In this document: positions 1 to 5,555 of the stretch, in pieces | Layout of the letters: every line of letters begins with the position of its first letter | Position numbering within the stretch: position 1 is the stretch's first letter | From: a virus | DNA: 64,000 bases | Virus record (IMG/VR): IMGVR_UViG_3300031957_002643 | Span: 62,001 to 126,000 of that record | Reading direction: 5' to 3' (one strand) | Made by a program: the position numbers and the translations under genes | The notes under the pieces: model-generated | Told to the model about the DNA's origin: nothing | Database searches by the model: none | Seen by the model: the letters and a program-made list of their open reading frames with translations, nothing else

Positions 1-205
1 CTTCATCGTTCGAAAGTGCAGAATCCGCCACCTGATCTGTCCAGACCTCAAGGACCATTTCCGCGATCTCATCGAAATGATTATCGAGAACAGTCATCAG
101 GGCTTCCTGCGTGCTACGCTGGCGAGTTCGTTGCAGATTGTCGATACGAGTAGCAATGAACTCTGAAAGCTTGCTCTTCATATCCGGTTGACGAGTTCCA
201 AACAT
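1..205 (-). CDS. Hypothetical protein, partial (runs off window start)
   Basis: Only the N-terminal 68 codons are visible. The ATG at 205 has an AAGGAG ribosome-binding site 7 nt upstream; a second in-frame ATG at 181 is less well placed. The protein begins MFGTRQPDMKSKLSEF and looks helical and charged, with no motif I recognise. It is the last visible member of the minus-strand run of small genes and directly follows the gene at 212-409. Confidence 0.7.
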   Translation of the reverse strand, partial: MFGTRQPDMKSKLSEFIATRIDNLQRTRQRSTQEALMTVLDNHFDEIAEMVLEVWTDQVADSALSNDE

Positions 206-211
206 TCCTGA

Positions 212-409
212 TTACTCCTTGACAGGGAACATGGTTTCGGGCGGATGACCAACACCACACCAACCGACCATGGCTTGCTCGCAGATGTTGGTTGCTTGAC
301 GTTCAGTATAGCGACCAGCTTCACGCATGTAGTAGGTATAGCCTGCTTTGTTCGGCTTCCACCATGCCTTGTGCTCATCACTCCAAATAAGGTAATAACG
401 CTTGGCCAT
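212..409 (-). CDS. Small hypothetical phage protein, 65 aa
   Basis: Start chosen at ATG 409 (MAKRYYLIWSDEHKAWWKP) because GGAGGAA lies 6 nt upstream; the longer frame from 424 would place that site inside the gene. It is aromatic-rich and soluble, with a basic W/Y-rich N-terminus and no catalytic motif. A host-type promoter (432-460) lies just upstream, so it is probably an early gene. Function unknown. Confidence 0.75.
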   Translation of the reverse strand: MAKRYYLIWSDEHKAWWKPNKAGYTYYMREAGRYTERQATNICEQAMVGWCGVGHPPETMFPVKE

Positions 410-431
410 TACTAATTCCTCCATGATCTAT

Positions 432-460
432 AACATACACGAAAAAAGTAATAGTGTCAA
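432..460 (-). promoter_or_regulatory. Sigma70-type promoter upstream of the 212-409 gene
   Basis: On the minus strand: TTGACA (460-455), 17 nt, then TATGTT (437-432). The -35 is perfect and the -10 matches 4 of 6. Position and orientation fit the gene starting at 409. Confidence 0.6.
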
Positions 461-462
461 GT

Positions 463-732
463 TTATTCTTGAGCGCAAATAGGATTTCCGCTTTCATCTA
501 ATCTTGCATGAATTGCAATAGAGTAAGAGTCTTGAAGTATGAAATATTGGCATCCGTTATCTAGGTCAGTCATTATACTAACATCCAAAAAACTATACGG
601 ATCATCGAACGCATGAGAAAGTTCAACGCGCCGAACATAATTCTCGGTTTCGGTACTTGTTACGAAAATTCGATTTGGGTCTTCATAACAAGCACTTAAA
701 AGGATGCACAGGGATAATAGCAAATATTTCAT
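463..732 (-). CDS. Small putative lipoprotein, 89 aa
   Basis: The N-terminus is a type II signal peptide: a short basic start (MK), a hydrophobic stretch and the lipobox LLSAC, so Cys15 would be lipidated and the protein anchored in a membrane facing the periplasm. The remainder is acidic and carries two more cysteines. Its ATG overlaps the stop of the upstream synthetase-like gene by one base (TAATG), implying translational coupling. Phage lipoproteins act as outer-membrane spanins or as superinfection-exclusion proteins. Either role is possible; nothing in the sequence decides. Confidence 0.7.
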   Translation of the reverse strand: MKYLLLSLCILLSACYEDPNRIFVTSTETENYVRRVELSHAFDDPYSFLDVSIMTDLDNGCQYFILQDSYSIAIHARLDESGNPICAQE

Positions 733-1436
733 TATAATTCTCTTTCGATCTCTACAACTCTATCTAGTCCCAAAGCGAACTCAAATACACGAGTCTCTTC
801 GGAATAATCGTTGCGGATCGACATGGACGCGATTTCTCTCCAACCTTTTTTGGTATGTGCTTCAAGGTCCAGTGTGCTTTCTGAATAGCTTGGCAGTCGA
901 TCAGATTCAACAACACGAATTTTCTTGCCAAGAATTCTGGCAAGCATCGGTTCGACCTCCTTGATCACTGCATCACGATAGTCGGCCTTGGTTCCAACAG
1001 AATAGATACATTGCCATTCTGCTTGATAGAATTCATTAAAGCGAAGCTTGGATGGAGATGCACCATCAGCTTTCTCACGTCTAAAGCTTTTGCCAACCTG
1101 ATACACACAGAATGGGAGCTTTGCACGCTTGTTTGTTTTTTCCAAATGACGTGCAGCGGTATATGATGATGCGGTTGTTTCGCCACGCAAAACAAGTTGC
1201 TCACCAGCCGCTTCGTGGTTGGTTTCGAAAATATCATCACCAGTATATTCGGGCGAAACAAATGAGCGAGGCGTAAGAATTGGCCCTTCGATCTGGAAAA
1301 ACTCCCATGCAGGATTTTTGGCAAGGAGTGCTTTTTTAATCATGAAATTCGTTCTGGAAGAAATCATATCACGCACAAGGATTTCTTCTTCTGACCAGAA
1401 ACGAAGTCCGTCAGTTGGGTATAATGCAGTGCTCAT
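732..1436 (-). CDS. Class II aminoacyl-tRNA synthetase core, glycyl-type, truncated
   Basis: The 234 residues carry the three class II synthetase motifs in order. Motif 1 ends in GPILTP (51-56). Then come LRGETTAS (83-90, the LRPETA-like loop of glycyl enzymes) and motif 2 with VGKSFRREK (114-122) followed by FNEFYQAE (133-140). GWREIASMSIRND (198-210) follows, and motif 3 is ALGLDRV (221-227). This order best matches alpha2-type glycyl-tRNA synthetase. The family is normally over 400 residues; the anticodon-binding domain and insertions are missing here, so it may charge a non-standard acceptor or modify something else. It sits beside a GNAT acetyltransferase gene and two phage tRNA genes. 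The motif residues look intact. Substrate unknown. Confidence 0.75.
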   Translation of the reverse strand: MSTALYPTDGLRFWSEEEILVRDMISSRTNFMIKKALLAKNPAWEFFQIEGPILTPRSFVSPEYTGDDIFETNHEAAGEQLVLRGETTASSYTAARHLEKTNKRAKLPFCVYQVGKSFRREKADGASPSKLRFNEFYQAEWQCIYSVGTKADYRDAVIKEVEPMLARILGKKIRVVESDRLPSYSESTLDLEAHTKKGWREIASMSIRNDYSEETRVFEFALGLDRVVEIEREL

Positions 1437-1441
1437 AAGGA

Positions 1442-1870
1442 TTACCAGTCGTCGTTATCGTTGTATGGAGGGATGATTTCTACAAGGGTATTGCCTATGT
1501 ATCTATCAATCACGGGTTTAAGAAACTTCTTCCCATCGGGTTCATATGATGAGATTTTCAATTTCTTATACCCCTTGTTTTCGGCAAATGCAACAACCGC
1601 AGGAAACAAAGATGTTGCCATCCCCATATTTCGGAATTCAGAATCAACAGAAATGAATTTCATCCATAGCATTTCTGGATCATTAGGATTTTCCTGCAAT
1701 CCAGCAGCGGCTACCAGCTTATTTTTAACTTCTATGTAAAGAATGGTTTCTTCCCAATCCCATCCATAGACCAGATTGGGGGAAAGATAATCGATACGGT
1801 CATAAACATCACTTCCTTCGTATTTTTCAACGAAATCTCTTCCTCGTAATGTTTTGACCTTCCATGACAT
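1442..1870 (-). CDS. GNAT-family N-acetyltransferase, 142 aa
   Basis: The segment FISVDSEFRNMGMATSLF, followed by a helix and a beta strand (LKISSYEPDG), is the acetyl-CoA-binding core of the GNAT fold. The pyrophosphate loop RNMGMA departs slightly from the usual Q/RxxGxG/A. The start was set at ATG 1870 (MSWKVKTL). A GTG at 1903 would extend it by 11 residues into the upstream gene; neither start has a convincing ribosome-binding site. It ends 5 nt before the synthetase-like gene, so the two are probably co-expressed. The acetyl acceptor is unknown. Confidence 0.7.
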   Translation of the reverse strand: MSWKVKTLRGRDFVEKYEGSDVYDRIDYLSPNLVYGWDWEETILYIEVKNKLVAAAGLQENPNDPEMLWMKFISVDSEFRNMGMATSLFPAVVAFAENKGYKKLKISSYEPDGKKFLKPVIDRYIGNTLVEIIPPYNDNDDW

Positions 1871-1883
1871 GAGATTATTTATG

Positions 1884-2306
1884 TTAAACAATAAATGTTG
1901 CACCTGCGTTATCGATCAGCCATTGTTTTATAATCGTCAGATTTTTAATTATCTTGTCATCAGAAATGCCACAAGTATCAATATCGGGCATTCCAATATC
2001 GTATAAGGAGTTCACCTCGATAATACCAATACGTTTAAATCTATGTGGGGTTCTAAGCCGTTTTTCCTTTGTTAATGAATAATCGAATACCCAAGATGCT
2101 TCTTCAAAATCAAGCGTTTCGGTTTCATAAATCGACAACCGTTCATATGATGACAGGTCACCAAGTGCAAGGAAACATTGAATAGGTGTTGGCGCTACTG
2201 CGATAAATGGTTCATCGTCTGGATCGCCATTATCAAGACGGACATATCTAGGTTCCATATTTAAGTATGGCGATGTTGAGCTATCTGATAGATGATACAA
2301 TTTCAT
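1884..2306 (-). CDS. Hypothetical protein, 140 aa
   Basis: Start at ATG 2306 (MKLYHLSDSS), just below the tRNA gene; a longer in-frame start would run through the tRNA. The opening LYHLSDSS, a central hydrophobic segment (IQCFLALGDL) and a repeated acidic/aromatic pattern recall phage proteins that begin LYH(L/V)S, some of which are suggested to be ADP-ribosyltransferase-like. I cannot confirm catalytic residues. First gene downstream of the tRNA-Arg at 2328. Confidence 0.65.
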   Translation of the reverse strand: MKLYHLSDSSTSPYLNMEPRYVRLDNGDPDDEPFIAVAPTPIQCFLALGDLSSYERLSIYETETLDFEEASWVFDYSLTKEKRLRTPHRFKRIGIIEVNSLYDIGMPDIDTCGISDDKIIKNLTIIKQWLIDNAGATFIV

Positions 2307-2327
2307 ATTAATACCAGATTTTAAGAA

Positions 2328-2404
2328 TGGCGACCTCGGCAGGACTCGAACCTGCAATCTTCGGATTAGAAGTCCGCTGCATCATCCAGTTATGCTACGA
2401 GGCC
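2328..2404 (-). tRNA. tRNA-Arg(UCU), first copy
   Basis: A complete 77-nt cloverleaf with encoded CCA. The 7-bp acceptor stem is GGCCTCG/CGAGGTC; the D-arm is GCAT/ATGC; the anticodon loop CTTCTAA gives UCU; the T-arm is GCAGG-TTCGAGT-CCTGC; the discriminator is G. The anticodon stem has four good pairs plus one G-A at its base. It would decode AGA. Confidence 0.95.
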
Positions 2405-2407
2405 ATT

Positions 2408-2512
2408 TTATACCATGTAAGATTTAACCCAAGCGCCGATCAATGTCAACAGTGCTACTATCATGGCTGTATAGGAAAGCATTGAAAGTATACTAGGTTT
2501 CTTTCTATCCAT
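2408..2512 (-). CDS. Micro membrane protein, 34 aa
   Basis: ATG 2512 to TAA 2408. A basic N-terminus (MDRKKPSILS) is followed by one hydrophobic helix (residues about 12-29) and a short tail, so a single-pass membrane protein is likely. Its ATG overlaps the stop of the next upstream micro-ORF (ATGGATAG), a translational-coupling arrangement. It lies between two tRNA genes. Such pairs can be holin or spanin-like, but no family signature is visible. Confidence 0.55.
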   Translation of the reverse strand: MDRKKPSILSMLSYTAMIVALLTLIGAWVKSYMV

Positions 2513-2612
2513 AATATGTAACGGTTATGGCATGAAGTAACGAAATCAGAGCACCAATGGAGGCAATATAACAAATATAAGCACCGATGCCCGGTCTGTC
2601 GGAATTATTCAT
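2505..2612 (-). CDS. Micro membrane protein, 35 aa
   Basis: Start at ATG 2612 with GAGGT 5 nt upstream (MNNSDRPGIGAYICYIAS). The hydrophobic stretch at residues about 9-30 predicts one transmembrane helix. A longer frame upstream would run through the tRNA gene and is rejected. The 3' end overlaps the next micro-gene by 8 nt. Function unknown. Confidence 0.6.
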   Translation of the reverse strand: MNNSDRPGIGAYICYIASIGALISLLHAITVTYYG

Positions 2613-2630
2613 TATATACCTCAAAAGATT

Positions 2631-2707
2631 TGGCACCCCCAGAAGGATTCGAACCTCCGACACGCAGGGTAGAAACCTGCTGCTCTTCCGGGCTGAGCTA
2701 TGGGGGC
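2631..2707 (-). tRNA. tRNA-Arg(UCU), second copy
   Basis: A 77-nt cloverleaf with encoded CCA. Acceptor stem GCCCCCA/TGGGGGT with a terminal G-U; D-arm GCTC/GAGC; anticodon stem GCAGG/CCTGC around TTTCTAC, giving anticodon UCU; T-arm GGAGG-TTCGAAT-CCTTC; discriminator G. Its body differs clearly from the copy at 2328, so it is a second independent isoacceptor with the same anticodon. Confidence 0.93.
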
Positions 2708-2713
2708 ACACGG

Positions 2714-3010
2714 TTACAATGAGTATTTAGCACTGTGTGCTGTTTCAGTCAAGCTGACAAGAAGAGCCTTCAAATTTGGCGCGATGCCTGCGATCTTATT
2801 AAGCAAGTCTAACTGTGCCGCCTTGATCATGTTCTCAGACAAAATTGATACACTAAGAGTTTCGCCATAACCCGACTGAATAATTTCGTTATAAACTCTT
2901 GTGATGGTTTCTTGACTGATCGCAATCCCCTCATTACTCACATCATATTCAAATTTCAATGTTTGATCATCATCAAACGAGAACTTGCACATGTATGCCG
3001 AAGCAGTCAT
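2714..3010 (-). CDS. Hypothetical protein, 98 aa
   Basis: ATG 3010 with AAGGA 7 nt upstream. An N-terminal beta-like acidic part (FSFDDDQTLKFEYDV) is followed by amphipathic helices. No cysteine cluster, no membrane segment and no motif I know. It ends 7 nt before the tRNA-Arg gene, so a shared transcript processed at the tRNA is likely. Confidence 0.7.
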   Translation of the reverse strand: MTASAYMCKFSFDDDQTLKFEYDVSNEGIAISQETITRVYNEIIQSGYGETLSVSILSENMIKAAQLDLLNKIAGIAPNLKALLVSLTETAHSAKYSL

Positions 3011-3020
3011 CGGTTAATCC

Positions 3021-3245
3021 TTAAACTGTGAAGGACAAGAGCAGCAATACAGTTGCCCATCCTAATTTGAAGAAGGCATGCATTGTTCTGAATCGGTCAT
3101 AAGACCCACAAACATTTAATGCTTCTCTTTCGCTGCCTGCACGTTTTACGATGTATTTCCATGCAGTCAAATCACTGACCAAAATGTATCTCCAAACAAC
3201 GAAGATACAAATTGCCCAAACCGTGTAGTACCAAAAAGTGCTCAT
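3021..3245 (-). CDS. Small membrane protein, two transmembrane helices, 74 aa
   Basis: Hydrophobic helices lie at residues about 4-24 and 58-73, joined by a basic loop (LTAWKYIVKRAGSERE). The ATG at 3245 follows a long perfect hairpin (3255-3291) and has no clear ribosome-binding site. It is on the same strand as, and downstream of, the winged-helix gene. Function unknown. Confidence 0.65.
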   Translation of the reverse strand: MSTFWYYTVWAICIFVVWRYILVSDLTAWKYIVKRAGSEREALNVCGSYDRFRTMHAFFKLGWATVLLLLSFTV

Positions 3246-3254
3246 GCATCTTTG

Positions 3255-3291
3255 GTATCAGGGGGTTCACCATATTGCAACCCCCTGATAC
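3255..3291 (-). promoter_or_regulatory. 13-bp perfect hairpin in front of the 3021-3245 gene
   Basis: GTATCAGGGGGTT (3255-3267) pairs perfectly with AACCCCCTGATAC (3279-3291) across an 11-nt loop. There is no T-run on either side, so it is not a classical terminator; an RNA processing or translational control element is likelier. It lies in the 63-nt gap between the winged-helix gene and the membrane-protein gene. Confidence 0.6.
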
Positions 3292-3308
3292 TAAAATCAG
3301 CAGATCGC

Positions 3309-3542
3309 TTAGGCGTAATGCGGAAGCGTATAAACTGCGACAGGATAGCCACGAGTGTTGTTACGAGTCGTATTCGTAACAATGGTGCCATTATTGACCA
3401 TCTCAGAAAGACGGGTGGACACCGTGCCACGGTTCAATTCGTAACGATTTACGATTTCCTGACAGGTGCGGCCACGGCCACGAGCGATGGTGAGTTCAGA
3501 AATGATGCGATCCGCAACAGAGTTGATAGTTGATTTTGCCAT
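3309..3542 (-). CDS. Winged-helix DNA-binding protein, 77 aa
   Basis: The whole protein fits a small winged helix-turn-helix: helix 1 (SVADRIISELTIAR), the turn region TCQEIVNRYELN, recognition helix RGTVSTRLSEMV, then a beta hairpin wing (GTIVTNTTRNNTRGYPVAVY). An AAAGGAG site precedes ATG 3542. It starts 36 nt downstream of the TnpB/Cas12-like gene on the same strand, so it could be cotranscribed with it and could regulate the CRISPR locus or phage promoters. Target unknown. Confidence 0.75.
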   Translation of the reverse strand: MAKSTINSVADRIISELTIARGRGRTCQEIVNRYELNRGTVSTRLSEMVNNGTIVTNTTRNNTRGYPVAVYTLPHYA

Positions 3543-3577
3543 GATAATCTCCTTTAGACTAAATCAAATGCTTGAGA

Positions 3578-4804
3578 TCACATCATAGTACAATCGTGCG
3601 CGGTTTTCACATCACACGCGCGGTCTCTGATATTTTTTGCAGCATTTAAATCTGCATTTTCAGAATGACCACATGAAACACAGTTGAAACTGGATTGGGA
3701 CTTGCGGTTCTCTTTAGCAATATGGCCACAGGCCGAACACTGTTGAGACGTGAACTTTGCTGATACCTCGATAACAGAGCCACCCATAGGTTCTGTCTTG
3801 TATTTTAGCTGTTGTTTAATCGTGTACAAACCGGGCCGCAAAAGTTCACGGTTCAGTCCAGACTTTGCTTTCACGTTCTTTCCCGGTTCTTCAACGGTGC
3901 CTTTTGCCGATTTGGTCATGTTTTTTAACTTCAAATCTTCTACCGCAAAAGTTTTGTTCTTTTTAACCAGTGCAGCCGTGATCTGATGTCGAGATGCCTG
4001 AGTTGCACGTGTTTTGCGCGAATTCAGCTTTCTCTTTTCTACCAAGACTTTCTTGCGTCTATTAGAACCTTTTTTCGCGCGAGACAGCTTGCGTTGTGAC
4101 TGTTTAATACGGGCGTCGAGAACTTCGTCTTTATGGATTTGGTAAACATCACCATCAGATGTCATGATGGTTTTGTTGATACCCATATCAATTCCAATGA
4201 TCTCTTGTGAATGTGGAATCACTGGTTTTGTGACTGTGATTGTTTCAGTCACCGCCAAATGCCATGTTTCTGCTGCCGGGTCATAAACAATACGAGCATT
4301 CGCACCAAGTGAACCTTTGATTTTGGTCCACTTCTTATATTTCACCCATCCTAATTTTGGAATCTTGATACTGTTTTGTCCGAATCTAACATAAACGGTT
4401 TGGCCGCGCGCCTTGCTCACACCATTAATGCGAATATAAATGCCAAATTTATCAAAATACTCTCGTTTGGTAGGATATTTTGCTTTCAATTTGGGATTGA
4501 AGAAATTAGAACGTGCTTGCTCTAGGTCACTCCATGCAGTAAGAATTGAATCTGACGGGGCTTCACGAAGCCATTCGTTGCCATCTTTCTTCTTATATGC
4601 AGTGATGTCAGAAGATTTTAGCGACAGGTATTTGCCCTTACGTTGATCTTCCGGCAAGGGCAAAATCGTATCACGATAATGTTGGTCGTATACATCTAAG
4701 AAATGATTATAGATGTGGCGACATGCGCCTCTCCATTTGAACAATGTTTTTTCTTGTTCGGGAGATGGATACAATGGGAATTTGATACCACGACTGATTT
4801 GCAT
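3578..4804 (-). CDS. TnpB/Cas12-like RuvC nuclease, 408 aa, next to a CRISPR array
   Basis: An RNA-guided nuclease of the TnpB/Cas12 superfamily. The N-terminus (IKFPLYPSPEQE, 7-18, then ACRHIYNHFLD) matches the TnpB helix-turn-helix/WED start. The split RuvC site is complete: Asp206 in IIGIDMGINKT, Glu289 in FAVEDLKLKN and Asp385 in NADLNAAKN. A four-cysteine zinc ribbon (C356, C359, C375, C378) lies between the last two. ATG 4804 has GGAAG about 8 nt upstream. Length is that of TnpB or the smallest type V-U/Cas12f-like effectors. No tnpA and no recognisable IS ends are present, and the next gene begins 36 nt after the stop. Instead a CRISPR array starts 19 bp upstream. I infer a domesticated TnpB acting as a CRISPR effector; a coincidental TnpB remnant is the alternative. 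Confidence 0.9.
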   Translation of the reverse strand: MQISRGIKFPLYPSPEQEKTLFKWRGACRHIYNHFLDVYDQHYRDTILPLPEDQRKGKYLSLKSSDITAYKKKDGNEWLREAPSDSILTAWSDLEQARSNFFNPKLKAKYPTKREYFDKFGIYIRINGVSKARGQTVYVRFGQNSIKIPKLGWVKYKKWTKIKGSLGANARIVYDPAAETWHLAVTETITVTKPVIPHSQEIIGIDMGINKTIMTSDGDVYQIHKDEVLDARIKQSQRKLSRAKKGSNRRKKVLVEKRKLNSRKTRATQASRHQITAALVKKNKTFAVEDLKLKNMTKSAKGTVEEPGKNVKAKSGLNRELLRPGLYTIKQQLKYKTEPMGGSVIEVSAKFTSQQCSACGHIAKENRKSQSSFNCVSCGHSENADLNAAKNIRDRACDVKTAHDCTMM

Positions 4805-4822
4805 TGTTCTTCTTCCAGATAT

Positions 4823-5252
4823 GTTTCAGTTATCATACAAACCAATAGCTGCCCGATCCTATCACCGAAGACAGACTGCTAGGGCTGTTTCAGTTACCAT
4901 ACAAACCAATGGTTACTCGAACAGAACGTGCTTCGCTTCTCGGTGGAGTACTGTTTCAGTTACCATACAAACCAATGGTTACTCGAACTGCTGGACCGCC
5001 ATACTTCGTTTCGCGCTCGTTTCAGTTACCATACAAACCAATGGTTACTCGAACCAACATCAACCGATCTTCATACTCGAACCAGTTTCAGTTACCATAC
5101 AAACCAATGGTTGCTCGAACTTGTTCAAGAAATTGTGTGACCGGATGTAAGTTCCAGTTACCATACAAACCAATGGTTACTTGAACGGTCCTCGAAGTCG
5201 AACCACGGGGTCACATGTTCCAGTTACCATACAAACCAATGGTTACTTGAAC
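4823..5252 (-). CRISPR. CRISPR array, 7 repeats of 36 bp and 6 spacers
   Basis: Repeats lie at 4823-4858, 4887-4922, 4953-4988, 5019-5054, 5085-5120, 5151-5186 and 5217-5252. The spacers between them are 28, 30, 30, 30, 30 and 30 nt and all differ. Repeats 2-4 are identical; repeat 5 has one change; repeats 6-7 share two changes. Repeat 1 is degenerate (about six changes, all in the half away from the nuclease gene). Read on the minus strand the repeat starts GTTCGAG and ends AACTGAAAC, the usual CRISPR 3' end. It can fold with AACCATT/TATGGT arms. Degeneracy at the nuclease end suggests minus-strand transcription, array first and nuclease after. No cas1, cas2 or other cas gene is nearby. Confidence 0.93.
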
Positions 5253-5350
5253 TGAAACCATAGCATCTCACTAGAAACATTCACGAAACTAGCTATGTAG
5301 CAACCATTAATATGGTAATCGAGCGGATCACAAGGACCTTCCGTGCTCAT
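5243..5350 (-). CDS. Possible micro-ORF, 35 aa, running into the last CRISPR repeat
   Basis: ATG 5350 (MSTEGPCDPLDYHING) to a TAA inside repeat 7. It follows the stop of the 47-aa ORF by 9 nt. The composition looks protein-like but no ribosome-binding site is clear, and the stretch could instead be the CRISPR leader. Kept as a weak candidate. Confidence 0.25.
   Translation of the reverse strand: MSTEGPCDPLDYHINGCYIASFVNVSSEMLWFQFK
5300..5320 (-). ncRNA. Repeat-like / anti-repeat hairpin beside the CRISPR array
   Basis: The plus-strand sequence CAACCATTAATATGGTAAT (5301-5319) reproduces both arms of the CRISPR repeat with a shortened loop. On a minus-strand transcript, TTACCATA and AATGGTT would be complementary to the matching parts of the repeat, as in a tracrRNA anti-repeat. 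Because the repeat is near-palindromic it could equally be a decayed eighth repeat. It lies 47 bp from the array. Confidence 0.4.
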
Positions 5351-5359
5351 TTTAACGCT

Positions 5360-5503
5360 TCATTTGAAAGGCTTCCACCATCTTGTATCATGTTGCCATA
5401 ACCAATCCGGCTTCCACAAATCATCCACGTCTATGACGATCTGAAACAACCGCCATGTGTTCGTGTTGGTGAACACGAATGCATAATGGTATATTTTTTT
5501 CAT
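5360..5503 (-). CDS. Small hypothetical protein, 47 aa
   Basis: ATG 5503 to TGA 5360; begins MKKIYHYAFVFTNTNTW. It is rich in Trp, Asp and Lys (LWKPDWLW, RWWKPF), similar in feel to the small early protein at 212-409. No ribosome-binding site is evident. An internal 8-bp inverted repeat (TTCGTGTT/AACACGAA) is present. It lies between the CRISPR locus and the divergent late tail operon. Function unknown. Confidence 0.4.
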   Translation of the reverse strand: MKKIYHYAFVFTNTNTWRLFQIVIDVDDLWKPDWLWQHDTRWWKPFK

Positions 5504-5523
5504 TAGTCAACGAGAAAATGCAC

Positions 5524-5531
5524 AATAAATA
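5524..5531 (+). promoter_or_regulatory. T4-type late promoter (AATAAATA) for the gp26-like gene
   Basis: The octamer AATAAATA lies 24 nt before the chosen ATG at 5556, leaving room for a leader with GGAG. It matches the NATAAATA motif seen before other structural genes in this window. Confidence 0.6.
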
Positions 5532-5555
5532 CCTCTGACGCATATGGAGCATTTT

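Noticed and set aside
1884-2306. Firm ADP-ribosyltransferase assignment
   Set aside because: Only the LYHLS opening is suggestive; no catalytic triad could be identified.
3242-3430. 62-codon minus-strand ORF ending at the 3021-3245 start
   Set aside because: It overlaps the winged-helix gene in another frame and continues through the hairpin; no ribosome-binding site.
3578-4804. Intact IS200/IS605-type insertion sequence
   Set aside because: No tnpA, no recognisable left or right ends, and the next phage gene starts 36 nt after the stop with its own ribosome-binding site.
4713-5184. Open reading frames in all three plus frames across the array (e.g. 4713-5150)
   Set aside because: The 66-bp period is a multiple of three and the repeat lacks plus-strand stops, so every frame stays open. 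The spacers do not encode a conserved repeat protein, and the unit structure is that of a CRISPR array.
4859-5216. Spacer matches elsewhere in this window (self-targeting)
   Set aside because: None was noticed by eye, but the check was not exhaustive, so no claim is made either way.
5483-5510. Sigma70-like promoter (TTGACT-N16-CATTAT) driving the CRISPR array
   Set aside because: Its -10 lies inside, and its -35 just before, the start of the 47-aa minus-strand ORF; the -10 is weak. A promoter for the array remains unidentified.
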